This document shows positions 35,041 through 43,325 of a stretch of 64,000 bases of DNA, in pieces (the first letter of the stretch is position 1; each line of letters starts with the position of its first letter). Source of the stretch: Pseudoalteromonas xiamenensis (GTDB lineage: Bacteria > Pseudomonadota > Gammaproteobacteria > Enterobacterales > Alteromonadaceae); NCBI RefSeq assembly GCF_030994125.1, contig NZ_CP099917.1, forward strand, positions 3,084,001-3,148,000, in the 5' to 3' direction. The position numbers and the translations under genes were made by a program. The notes beneath the pieces were generated by a model. That model searched no databases and was not told the DNA's origin. It saw nothing but the letters and a program-made list of their open reading frames with translations.

Positions 35041-35931
35041 ATGTTCCAATCGCTTGTATCTGAAAATAGCGATGGTTTGAAAATCTATTTAAATCATTTA
35101 AATGCAAAAAAAGACTCTACACCGGTATTTTTTTATCACGTAGAAAAATCAGGTGGAATTACTTTTTCGAATACACTAGGTTTCTCTCTGCAAAGCAAGA
35201 ATATGCATGCATATAGAATTGACATTGATGAGGAGTTGGAAAGGCTTAAAATTCATGCGCCTAAGTTATCCCTTATTTCGACCCATAGTAAATTCGGTGT
35301 TCATTCAGAGTTAAACCTAACCAAATTGAGACTCGTTACTTTTTTACGAGAACCGTTTGCTAGAGTACTTTCAGATTATACTTATACTTGTATGCGAGCA
35401 TCAGAAAAGCCATCTTTAGAAGGTTTTGGCAAGCATTTCAGACAGCCTCGTTTACATAATTTGATGACTAAACAGTTATGTCCTTTAGAATACTTCGAGG
35501 GAGCTTCAACTCAGGCTTTTGAAAACTTAAAAGCGAATTTTTTTGCATTCGGTACGTCAGCACATATCGATGCAATGTTGGATTTACTAATCACTCAGTT
35601 CGATTTACCTAATGTACTAACAGCAAGACTAAATACGACTACGCCTAAATATAAATTGGTAGCTGACGAATTCAAAGAGGAAGTTTTAGAGTTAAACTCT
35701 GATGACGCTAAACTATTTGAATTAGTTACAAAACAACCACGTATTCCAACTCTCGAATTACCTAATGAGTTTGTAGTTGATGAAAGCACGATTCTTCTTC
35801 ACGAGTTTGAAAAGGAAACCAAATCATTAACATCGGCAAAAATGTATCCGACTAGTGCTGTGTATGAAGCTTTCAGTAGAGCGAAAGCATCAGGTGTAAA
35901 ATTGAGTATAGAGATGTTGATGGGAAAATAA
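35041..35931 (+). CDS. PAPS-dependent sulfotransferase family protein
   Basis: A 296 aa soluble protein with both signatures of the heparan-type sulfotransferase family: the 5'-phosphosulfate loop FFYHVEKSGGITF (about 30-42, compare HxPKTGG) and the 3'-phosphate motif TFLREPFARVLSDYTY (about 100-115), in which Arg and Ser contact PAPS. An upstream ATG (35029) lacks a ribosome binding site; ATG 35041 follows GGAG by 5 bases. Located between a flagellin and the flagellar master regulator, it could sulfate the flagellin glycan or a cell-surface polysaccharide. The acceptor is unknown. Confidence 0.8.
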   Translation: MFQSLVSENSDGLKIYLNHLNAKKDSTPVFFYHVEKSGGITFSNTLGFSLQSKNMHAYRIDIDEELERLKIHAPKLSLISTHSKFGVHSELNLTKLRLVTFLREPFARVLSDYTYTCMRASEKPSLEGFGKHFRQPRLHNLMTKQLCPLEYFEGASTQAFENLKANFFAFGTSAHIDAMLDLLITQFDLPNVLTARLNTTTPKYKLVADEFKEEVLELNSDDAKLFELVTKQPRIPTLELPNEFVVDESTILLHEFEKETKSLTSAKMYPTSAVYEAFSRAKASGVKLSIEMLMGK

Positions 35932-35959
35932 ACTTCAAAGAATTGATCTAAAACGTTGT

Positions 35960-36001
35960 AAGTGGCATTTTTTTGGCGATTATGTCAAAAACTTGCCACT
36001 T
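35960..36001 (+). other. Long inverted repeat upstream of flrA
   Basis: AAGTGGCA and TGCCACTT pair perfectly; with two mismatches the stem continues through TTTTTG / CAAAAA. No T run follows the stem. It may be a terminator-like structure after the sulfotransferase gene. The arm CTTGCCACTT is identical to ten bases of the flagellin 2 leader (15979-15988). Confidence 0.45.
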
Positions 36002-36006
36002 AGGCC

Positions 36007-36034
36007 TTGCATCCCCGCTGAAGTCCCTTACAAT
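36007..36034 (+). promoter_or_regulatory. Possible sigma-70 promoter of flrA
   Basis: TTGCAT (36007-36012), 16 bases, TACAAT (36029-36034). This is a fair match to TTGACA-N17-TATAAT, and the master regulator gene is expected to use the housekeeping sigma factor. It lies 45 bases before the flrA start. Confidence 0.5.
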
Positions 36035-36079
36035 CGTATTTAATAAAAAGTTACAAATATCATTTGTGGTTTGTTAAAG

Positions 36080-37534
36080 ATGATTTTGATAATAGATAAT
36101 AATAACAATCGAGCTTCCGGTCTGTGTGCTTCCCTTACCTTTGTTGGGGAAAAAGTGCAGTTGGTTGAAGAAAATGCATCTTTGCCACACGTGAAAGATG
36201 ATCAGGATGGCACCATCGTCATTCTTGGTGCGCTTAATCGTGTCGATCATGAACAGTTAATCAAATCGAATCCTGCGGTTCCGTTTTTACTGATTGGTGA
36301 AACGCTGCGACCTCTTCTAAGCTTACCCAACGTTATTGGTTTAATGGCTGAGCCATTTAGCCATGAAGTTACCAACCAACTTTTGCATGATTGCCAGCAG
36401 TACGTTCGTCTAATGCCTGGCAAAGCAGATAAAAGTAACGCTAAAGCATTTGATGGATTAGTGGGTGAAACGCCAGCCGTGCAGAATGTACGTTTCTTGA
36501 TTGAACAGGTCTCTAAGACTGATGCAAACGTACTTATTCTAGGTGAATCAGGAACAGGTAAAGAAGTGGTTGCCCGTAACGTACATTTATTGTCACGTCG
36601 TCGAGAAGGACCATTTGTTCCAGTAAACTGTGGTGCTATTCCTGGTGAGCTTTTAGAAAGTGAATTATTCGGTCATGAGAAAGGAGCCTTCACAGGGGCA
36701 ATTTCGGCTCGAAAAGGGCGGTTTGAATTGGCCCAAGGTGGTACGTTATTTCTAGATGAAATTGGTGATATGCCGTTGCAAATGCAAGTTAAGTTATTAC
36801 GCGTATTGCAAGAGCGAAGCTACGAGCGAGTTGGCGGTACAAAATCAATTCAGGCCGATGTTCGTGTTATTGCAGCGACACATCGTAATCTGGAAGACAT
36901 GATTGAAAGCGGAAAATTCCGTGAAGACTTGTATTATCGACTCAATGTTTTTCCTATTGAAAATCCATCCTTATCTGAACGTGCAGACGACATTCCATTA
37001 CTTTTGAAAGAGTTGATAAGACGCGTTAGCGAAATGAGTGGTACAAGCGTCAAGTTTACTGAGCGCGCCGTCGAGAGTTTAAAAATCCACACCTGGCCTG
37101 GCAACATTCGCGAATTGTCGAACTTAGTTGAACGTATGGTGATTATGTTCCCTGATAAAGTGGTTGATGTATCTGACTTACCTCGGAAATATCAGCATAT
37201 TGAAGTGGAAGCATTTGAGCCGGAATATCCTGAAGAATTGCTTGAGCGAAATGCCTTCATCGATCTATTCAGTGATGGGTTTAGTGATTATGATGTAGAT
37301 TCAGTGGATGTGGATGAAGTTGAAGCATCCTCTGCAATCGGCGGTTACCCTGCAGATATGCTACCTGATGAAGGGATTGATCTTAAAGAGTATTTAGCCG
37401 ATTTAGAAATTAGTCTTATCACGCAAGCGCTTGAGAGATACGACTATGTTGTAGCGAGAGCCGCTGAAATTCTAGGGGTTCGCAGAACAACCCTCGTTGA
37501 AAAAATGAAAAAATATAACTTGGGAAGAGATTAA
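36080..37534 (+). CDS. flrA: Flagellar master regulator FlrA (sigma-54 activator)
   Basis: FlrA (FleQ) activates the first sigma-54 flagellar promoters, including that of flrBC. The 484 aa protein has an N-terminal receiver-like domain that lacks the usual phospho-acceptor surroundings (as in FlrA/FleQ), an AAA+ domain (about 130-365) with Walker A GESGTGKE, the sigma-54 contact GAFTGA, and [10 protein letters not shown], and a C-terminal Fis-type helix-turn-helix (about 440-484). ATG 36080 is preferred over TTG 36071. It is separated from flrBC by the minus-strand tag gene, whereas flrABC are adjacent in Vibrio. Confidence 0.95.
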   Translation: MILIIDNNNNRASGLCASLTFVGEKVQLVEENASLPHVKDDQDGTIVILGALNRVDHEQLIKSNPAVPFLLIGETLRPLLSLPNVIGLMAEPFSHEVTNQLLHDCQQYVRLMPGKADKSNAKAFDGLVGETPAVQNVRFLIEQVSKTDANVLILGESGTGKEVVARNVHLLSRRREGPFVPVNCGAIPGELLESELFGHEKGAFTGAISARKGRFELAQGGTLFLDEIGDMPLQMQVKLLRVLQERSYERVGGTKSIQADVRVIAATHRNLEDMIESGKFREDLYYRLNVFPIENPSLSERADDIPLLLKELIRRVSEMSGTSVKFTERAVESLKIHTWPGNIRELSNLVERMVIMFPDKVVDVSDLPRKYQHIEVEAFEPEYPEELLERNAFIDLFSDGFSDYDVDSVDVDEVEASSAIGGYPADMLPDEGIDLKEYLADLEISLITQALERYDYVVARAAEILGVRRTTLVEKMKKYNLGRD

Positions 37535-37555
37535 CACTTTCGGCTATGGCCCAAT

Positions 37556-37587
37556 GTTTGAGTGCAGTTTGATAGCTGTACTCAAAC
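37556..37587 (+). other. Hairpin after flrA
   Basis: GTTTGAGTGCAG and CTGTACTCAAAC form a 12-base stem with one G-T pair and an 8-base loop. It lacks a T run on either strand. It lies in the 204-base gap between the converging flrA and tag genes and may act as a bidirectional end signal. Nothing else is seen in that gap. Confidence 0.5.
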
Positions 37588-37738
37588 ACCCGAGAATATT
37601 AAATTCATGAGATTTTACTTTACGCCAATGTAATTTGAGCTCCTTTTTCCTATTAGACACGTCTCTCTCAAACTTTCCGTCCAGTGTTAAACACCGAGCA
37701 AAGTGAACTACGTCTAATGATGAAGAGAACGCTCTAAG

Positions 37739-38350
37739 CTACGACTTGTTTTCTAATTTTTGAAATGCGGCTTCATCATACCCAGCGATAACCTCATTCT
37801 TCTTAAAGCAGTCATCATGGTGGTCATTTATCATGCCACATGCTTGCATATGGGCATACACCGTTGTCGAACCCAGAAACTTGAATCCACGCTTCTTTAG
37901 GTCTTTTGCGAAAGCATCACTCTCGTCGCTCGTCGCTTGATAATCCGCTTTAGATTTTACGGTGCGAACGAGGGGCCTAAATTTGACAAATTGCCATTGA
38001 TAGCGAGCAAAACTTCCGAACTCTTCCTGAACACGTTTGAATGCTTTTGCGTTATTAATAGTTGCGGCAATTTTGGCTTTATTACGCACAATACCCTCAA
38101 ACGTAAGCAAACGTTCCACATCTGCATCGGTCATTTTGGCCACTCGGTCTACATCAAATTGGCAAAATGCAGTGCGATATCCTGAACGCTTTTTCAATAT
38201 AGTGTACCAACTAAGCCCTGCTTGGGCTGATTCAAGGGTAATGAATTCGAAGAGTTTATTATCTTCTAAAACCGGCATTCCCCATTCGTCGTCATGATAG
38301 GCTACATAATCTACTTTGGTTTCGTCTACCCAGCCACAGCGTGTACACAT
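37739..38350 (-). CDS. tag: DNA-3-methyladenine glycosylase I (Tag)
   Basis: Tag removes 3-methyladenine from alkylated DNA. The 203 aa protein starts MCTRCGWV, then has YHDDEWGMP (about 18-26), a glutamate and aromatic-rich pocket (FITLESAQAGLSWYTIL) and a C-terminal NDHHDDC; the Cys and His of the zinc site (Cys5, His19 and the late His/Cys pair) are present. Length is close to the 187 aa E. coli enzyme. It is unrelated to flagella and sits on the opposite strand between flrA and flrB, an unusual interruption of a regulatory cluster. Confidence 0.92.
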   Translation of the reverse strand: MCTRCGWVDETKVDYVAYHDDEWGMPVLEDNKLFEFITLESAQAGLSWYTILKKRSGYRTAFCQFDVDRVAKMTDADVERLLTFEGIVRNKAKIAATINNAKAFKRVQEEFGSFARYQWQFVKFRPLVRTVKSKADYQATSDESDAFAKDLKKRGFKFLGSTTVYAHMQACGMINDHHDDCFKKNEVIAGYDEAAFQKLENKS

Positions 38351-38473
38351 GGTTTTTCCTTACGTGTTTAATTATGAAAATTGAGTGTAGCATTTGCTGT
38401 ATAAAAATACAGTGTCATTTTTGTGGCGCAAAAAATAACGACTTAACATCATGAAAATTAATAGAAATAAATT

Positions 38474-38489
38474 TGGCACGCTCTGTGCT
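38474..38489 (+). promoter_or_regulatory. Sigma-54 promoter of flrBC
   Basis: TGGCACGCTCTGTGCT, GG at 38475-38476, 10 bases, GC at 38487-38488; the -24 half is a perfect TGGCACG. Expected start near 38499. This is the predicted FlrA target. It lies inside the longest open frame of flrB (from 38451), so the true start codon must be the ATG at 38529. Confidence 0.82.
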
Positions 38490-38528
38490 TTATACCTGTT
38501 AAGTTCAATTTTATTGAAGAGCAACATC

Positions 38529-39686
38529 ATGGCACTAGCGCAAGTAATGCAATCACAACTGGCTCACCTTGCAAACTACAATCCATGTTTATTGCAGGAG
38601 GCATACGTGGGAGAGCTGAGCGATCTTAGACAGCAAGCAAGCTGGCTCAGTCATTTGGTGGATACAATGCCCGCAGGCGTTGTTGTACTTGACGGCAGAG
38701 GTATGATTGCCAAAGCCAATCAAATCGCCATGGACATGTTAGGTGAACCACTAGAAGGCGAGAGATGGTTTTCAGTAATTCAGCGTTCATTCCGTCCTCA
38801 GCAAGACGATGGACACGAAGTGTCGTTAAAAGATGGTCGCTTAATTAAATTGGATATCACGGCATTAGCACCAGAGCCAGGTCAGTTGATTCTTATGACT
38901 GACTTGACTGAAACTCGTCGTTTGCAAGCAAGAATGGCTCATATGCAACGACTAAGCGCACTTGGAAAGATGGTCGCATCACTTGCACATCAGGTTCGTA
39001 CACCACTGTCTGCTGCAATGTTGTATGCAGCGAATCTTGGTTCAAATAATCTCGTAGAAGGTGCACGTAGCCGTTTCCAAGAAAAGCTGATGTCGCGCTT
39101 AAAAGATTTAGAATCACAAGTAAATGACATGCTTTTGTTTGCAAAAAGTGGTGAGCAAAACGTCGTTGAACCCGTATCTATGCAACAATTGCTTAGCGAG
39201 GTAAAGGCGGGCTCAGATGCGATGGTCACAATGAACGACAGTGAACTTGAGGTTGATTTACCTGACCCAGATATCGAAATTATGGGTAACAAGACGGCGT
39301 TAGCAAGCGCGATTGGTAATCTGATCCACAATAGCATTCAGATTATTGGGCGCGAGGCAAAAGTCGTGTTAAAAGCGGCATTTGATACCGAAAGTCAAAA
39401 TTTTGTCAGGATTTCAGTAACCGACAATGGACCTGGTGTTGATTTGGCTATCGCAGACAAATTGTTTGAACCGTTTTTTACTACGAAGAGCCAAGGTACC
39501 GGTCTAGGGCTTGCGGTGGTAAGCAGCGTTGCGAATGCGCATCAAGGCAAAGTTCAAGTTCGCAATACGGACGCTGGTGGCGCATGTTTTAGCATCGTCT
39601 TACCTATCCTCAATTCGGATTCTGCAGAAATAAATTCCGTTTCCGCGGAATCTGCACCACATGAAACGCTTAGGGAGGTTGTATGA
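38529..39686 (+). CDS. flrB: Flagellar sensor histidine kinase FlrB
   Basis: FlrB phosphorylates FlrC to switch on the sigma-54 hook and basal-body genes. The 385 aa protein has no membrane segment: a PAS-like domain (about 40-130, VVVLDGRGMIAKANQIA), a dimerisation/phospho-acceptor domain with His154 in SLAHQVRTPLSAAM, and an ATPase domain (about 215-360) with the N box (IGNLIHNSIQI), DNGPGVD and GTGLGLAVV. Starting at 38451 would add 26 residues and overlap the sigma-54 promoter. GAAGAG 7 bases before 38529 supports the shorter form. It overlaps flrC by 4 bases. Confidence 0.93.
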   Translation: MALAQVMQSQLAHLANYNPCLLQEAYVGELSDLRQQASWLSHLVDTMPAGVVVLDGRGMIAKANQIAMDMLGEPLEGERWFSVIQRSFRPQQDDGHEVSLKDGRLIKLDITALAPEPGQLILMTDLTETRRLQARMAHMQRLSALGKMVASLAHQVRTPLSAAMLYAANLGSNNLVEGARSRFQEKLMSRLKDLESQVNDMLLFAKSGEQNVVEPVSMQQLLSEVKAGSDAMVTMNDSELEVDLPDPDIEIMGNKTALASAIGNLIHNSIQIIGREAKVVLKAAFDTESQNFVRISVTDNGPGVDLAIADKLFEPFFTTKSQGTGLGLAVVSSVANAHQGKVQVRNTDAGGACFSIVLPILNSDSAEINSVSAESAPHETLREVV

Positions 39687-41110
39687 ACAACATGGTACTA
39701 GTCGTTGAAGACGATGCGGGATTGCGCGAAGCGCTGATTGATACATTGATGATTTCAGGTATTGAATGCGTAGAAGCGAACAGCGCCGAGTCCGCAATGT
39801 TATTACTAAAGCAGCATAAATTTTCTTTAGTGGTGAGTGATGTGCAAATGGGGGCAATGAGTGGGCTCGATTTACTTCGCAGTATAAAACTCAATTACCC
39901 TGAGCTACCTGTTTTGATGATGACCGCGTATGCGACGATTGACGATGCGGTAGAAGCGATGCGTTTAGGGGCGATTGATTACATGGCTAAACCATTTGCA
40001 CCGGAAGTGCTTTTGAACATGGTAAGTCGTTACCTACCTGAAAAGGAAAAAGAAACAGATGGGCCAGTTGTTGCAGATCCTAGTTCTTTGCAGTTGCTTG
40101 AGTTAGCCGCAAAAGTTGCTCGTTCAGATGCGAGTGTAATGGTCTTAGGCCCTAGTGGCTCAGGTAAAGAAGTACTCGCACGTTATATTCATGACAAGTC
40201 GCCTCGCAGTGGGGAAGCATTTGTCGCCATTAACTGTGCTGCGATTCCTGAAAACATGCTTGAAGCTACGTTGTTTGGCTATGAAAAAGGGGCATTTACG
40301 GGGGCAATCCAAGCCTGTCCAGGTAAATTTGAACAAGCGCAAAAAGGGACTATTTTGCTTGATGAAATTACCGAGATGGACCTCGCGCTGCAAGCGAAAC
40401 TACTACGTGTACTGCAAGAGCGCGAGGTAGAGCGTCTTGGTGGTCGCAAGACAATAGAATTAGACGTGCGCGTATTAGCAACCAGTAACCGCGATTTAAA
40501 AGAAGCTGTTGCAGAAGGTAAATTCAGAGAAGACTTGTACTATCGACTTAATGTATTTCCACTCACGTGGAAACCGCTAAGTCAAAGACCTCTGGATATT
40601 GTTGTTTTGGCTGAACATCTAGTGGCGCGTCATTGTACTAAAGCAGGCCAAGTGATTCCAACGATGAGCGAAGCCGCAAAATATCGATTAATGCAACATT
40701 CTTGGCCCGGTAACGTCCGTGAATTGGATAACGTGGTGCAACGTGCATTGATATTGCATTCTCAAGGTCAAATTGAAGTCGGTGATATCTTCATTGAGAA
40801 CTTTGAACCGAGTGAGGCTTTTGCTCAGTCTGATTCCAAAATGAATACCACCACAGTAAATGAGACGATTGTGGAGTCTACTCAACGTATCGAACCTGTC
40901 TGGCAGTTGAATGTTGCGGACGATGAAAGTGATGAAGGCTTTAGTTATAAGGCGGAGTTGCAAGACACTGAGCATAAAATCATTCTCGATACGTTGACGC
41001 GTTTTCAAGGTAAACGAAAAGAAGTTGCTGATGCACTAGGTATCAGTCCGCGAACTCTCCGTTACAAACTGGCTAAAATGCGCGATCTCGGTTTGCCAGT
41101 CCCTGCATAA
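39683..41110 (+). CDS. flrC: Flagellar response regulator FlrC (sigma-54 activator)
   Basis: FlrC is the NtrC-type activator phosphorylated by FlrB; it would drive the hook-basal body and flagellin 2 promoters. The 475 aa protein has a receiver domain (1-120) with the acidic pair VEDD and Asp53 in VVSDVQMG, an AAA+ domain (about 130-370) with Walker A GPSGSGKE and the sigma-54 loop GAFTGA, and a C-terminal Fis-type helix-turn-helix (RKEVADALGISPRTLRYKL). It overlaps flrB by 4 bases and is followed by a strong terminator. Confidence 0.95.
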   Translation: MNNMVLVVEDDAGLREALIDTLMISGIECVEANSAESAMLLLKQHKFSLVVSDVQMGAMSGLDLLRSIKLNYPELPVLMMTAYATIDDAVEAMRLGAIDYMAKPFAPEVLLNMVSRYLPEKEKETDGPVVADPSSLQLLELAAKVARSDASVMVLGPSGSGKEVLARYIHDKSPRSGEAFVAINCAAIPENMLEATLFGYEKGAFTGAIQACPGKFEQAQKGTILLDEITEMDLALQAKLLRVLQEREVERLGGRKTIELDVRVLATSNRDLKEAVAEGKFREDLYYRLNVFPLTWKPLSQRPLDIVVLAEHLVARHCTKAGQVIPTMSEAAKYRLMQHSWPGNVRELDNVVQRALILHSQGQIEVGDIFIENFEPSEAFAQSDSKMNTTTVNETIVESTQRIEPVWQLNVADDESDEGFSYKAELQDTEHKIILDTLTRFQGKRKEVADALGISPRTLRYKLAKMRDLGLPVPA

Positions 41111-41120
41111 TTTAAACAAA

Positions 41121-41144
41121 AAGCGAGCAAACGCTCGCTTTTTT
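41121..41144 (+). terminator. Rho-independent terminator after flrC
   Basis: Perfect 8-base stem AAGCGAGC / GCTCGCTT with an AAAC loop and six T residues. It ends the flrBC transcript. Confidence 0.92.
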
Positions 41145-41208
41145 GATCCCGTCAACGAATTGGCATACAATATTATCAAGTAACTTATTGAAAATTAGTT
41201 ACTTATTT

Positions 41209-41224
41209 TGGTATGAAAAATGCA
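41209..41224 (+). promoter_or_regulatory. Sigma-54 promoter of the fliE operon
   Basis: TGGTATGAAAAATGCA, GG at 41210-41211, 10 bases, GC at 41222-41223. Expected start near 41234. It overlaps the first ATG of the longest fliE frame (41213), so translation must start at ATG 41261. Confidence 0.8.
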
Positions 41225-41260
41225 TTTACCCTATTAAGTAAATGTATCGAGGATACCAAA

Positions 41261-41593
41261 ATGAATATTAACGCGACTTCGTTATTCCAAGAAATGCAGT
41301 CGATGGCGACGGAAGCTTCCAGAAACCGTGTAGAGTCGACTACAATTAAAACGGCTGCTCCTTCGTCAACAAATCAATTTGGTGATTTATTGGCAGATGC
41401 GATTAATACTGTTAATGGATTGCAAAAAGAGGCAAAATCCAAAGTAACAGCAATGGAAATGGGTGATCGCAGTGTATCATTAGCGGAAGTAATGATTGCG
41501 TCCCAAAAAGCATCTGTTGCGTTTGAAGCGACTGTCCAAGTGCGCAACAAACTAGTAGAGTCGTATAAAGAAATCATGAGCATGCCAGTTTAA
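41261..41593 (+). CDS. fliE: Flagellar hook-basal body protein FliE
   Basis: FliE links the MS ring to the rod and is exported early. The 110 aa protein starts MNINATSLFQEMQSMA and has the conserved C-terminal half (VTAMEMGDRSVSLAEVMIASQKASVAFEATVQVRNKLVESYKEIMSMPV, about 62-110, quoted here only by its position and key pieces MGDRSVSLAEVM and VRNKLVESYKEIM). The start at 41261 follows GAGGAT by 5 bases; a longer frame from 41213 would begin inside the promoter. It heads the fliEFGHIJ unit. Confidence 0.95.
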   Translation: MNINATSLFQEMQSMATEASRNRVESTTIKTAAPSSTNQFGDLLADAINTVNGLQKEAKSKVTAMEMGDRSVSLAEVMIASQKASVAFEATVQVRNKLVESYKEIMSMPV

Positions 41594-41612
41594 TTGGTAG
41601 TGGAGCAACATC

Positions 41613-43325
41613 GTGGCTACGAAGCAATCAACTGACCTAACGCTGACTGACGATTCTATGGAATCGGGCGCGGAAGGGGCAGAACAACAAGAGCAGAAGT
41701 CTGGCTATTTTGGTGCCTTAAGTGGCGTTGATATGCTGCGTCAAGTTACGTTGGTCATCGCGTTGGCGATTTGTTTGGCTATTGCAATTTTTATCATTAT
41801 TTGGGCACGCCAACCGGACATGCGTCCACTAGGTAAATACCCGACTGAAGAACTTATTCAAACGCTTGATTTCCTTGACGCCCAAAAAATAGAATATCAG
41901 CTTGAAGGCAACACCATTATGGTGCCGGAAACGGAATACCAGAGTATCAAGCTACAAATGTCGCGTGAAGGTCTGACTCAAGAGCCGAGTAATGGTACGG
42001 ATATCTTAATGCAAGATATGGGCTTTGGGGTAAGTCAGCGTCTAGAGCGTGAGCGTCTAAAACATTCAAGAGAGCAACAACTCGCTCGCACGATTGAAGA
42101 ATTACAAGATATATCTCGTGCGAAAGTGTTGTTGGCCATTCCAAAAGAAAATGTTTTTGCGCGCATTGAGAAAAAACCATCAGCAACCGTCGTGGTGACA
42201 CTGCGCCGTGGCAAAACATTAAATAGCGAAGAAGTTGATTCCATAGTCGACATTATTGCTTCGGCGGTACATGGACTTGAACCGTCTAAAGTAACCGTAA
42301 CGGATCAAAATGGTAGACTGTTAAATTCAGGGTCTCAAGATTCGCTGTCGGCACGCTCACGTAAAGAATTTGAAATAGAACGAAAACGAGAACAAGAGTA
42401 CCTTGAAAAAATTGATGGTATTCTGATTCCAGTGGTTGGACTTGGCAATTACACCGCGCAAGTTGACTTAACGATGGATTTTAGCGCAGTCGAAGAAACA
42501 CAAAAACGTTACAACCCAGACCTTCCTGCTGTACGTAGCGAAACAACGTTTGAAGAAAATAACGTAGGTGGCCTTGCCGCTGGCATTCCAGGGGCTTTGA
42601 CAAATCAACCTCCGGTCAATTCGAATATTCCAGAAGTGGCTAACGGTAGTAACGGTTCTAGCAGTGCGTCAAGTCGCTCACAAAAAGAAGCAACTCGTAA
42701 CTATGAACTTGATACGACTATTTCTCATAAGCGCCAGCAAACCGGTGTTATCCGTCGAGTAAGTGTTTCTGTTGCGGTAGATTATATTCCGACACCGGGA
42801 GCGGATGGTAAAGCGACCTTAGCGCCACGTTCACAAGAAGAAATAACGAACATCCGCCGCCTATTACAAGGTGGTATAGGGTTTGACTTACAACGTGGCG
42901 ATGCGCTTGAAGTCGTTACTGTCCCGTTTGTTCGTGAAGATTTAACTGAAGCTGCAGAGTTACCACTTTGGGAGCAAGAATGGTTCATCAAGCTCGCCCG
43001 TTTAGGTGCTGGTGCGTTAGTCATTATTGTACTCATCCTTGCGGTTGTCAGACCTATGTTGAAACGCCTCATTTACCCAGATGATACATTGGAAGCGTAT
43101 GATGAAGATGCACTTACTGCTGGTGTAGACATTGGTGATAGTACTCTTGATTTGCTCAATACGGAATTTGACGCATCTGCAGTTGGTTTCAATTCGGATG
43201 GTACATTGCAGCTGCCCGATTTACATGGTGATGAAGATTTATTGAAAGCGGTTCGTGCGCTGGTTGCAAATGAACCTGAACTCTCGTCTCAAGTAGTAAA
43301 AGCATGGTTGACTGAAGATGACTGA
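41613..43325 (+). CDS. fliF: Flagellar MS-ring protein FliF
   Basis: FliF forms the membrane-embedded MS ring that carries the rod, the rotor and the export gate. The 570 aa protein has two membrane segments, about 46-66 (LVIALAICLAIAIFIIIWA) and about 460-480 (LGAGALVIIVLILAVVRPML), around a large periplasmic region with ring-building motifs, for example REQQLARTIEEL. The C-terminal tail (about 530-570) binds FliG. The start is GTG, after TGGAG. It overlaps fliG by 8 bases. Confidence 0.95.
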   Translation: MATKQSTDLTLTDDSMESGAEGAEQQEQKSGYFGALSGVDMLRQVTLVIALAICLAIAIFIIIWARQPDMRPLGKYPTEELIQTLDFLDAQKIEYQLEGNTIMVPETEYQSIKLQMSREGLTQEPSNGTDILMQDMGFGVSQRLERERLKHSREQQLARTIEELQDISRAKVLLAIPKENVFARIEKKPSATVVVTLRRGKTLNSEEVDSIVDIIASAVHGLEPSKVTVTDQNGRLLNSGSQDSLSARSRKEFEIERKREQEYLEKIDGILIPVVGLGNYTAQVDLTMDFSAVEETQKRYNPDLPAVRSETTFEENNVGGLAAGIPGALTNQPPVNSNIPEVANGSNGSSSASSRSQKEATRNYELDTTISHKRQQTGVIRRVSVSVAVDYIPTPGADGKATLAPRSQEEITNIRRLLQGGIGFDLQRGDALEVVTVPFVREDLTEAAELPLWEQEWFIKLARLGAGALVIIVLILAVVRPMLKRLIYPDDTLEAYDEDALTAGVDIGDSTLDLLNTEFDASAVGFNSDGTLQLPDLHGDEDLLKAVRALVANEPELSSQVVKAWLTEDD

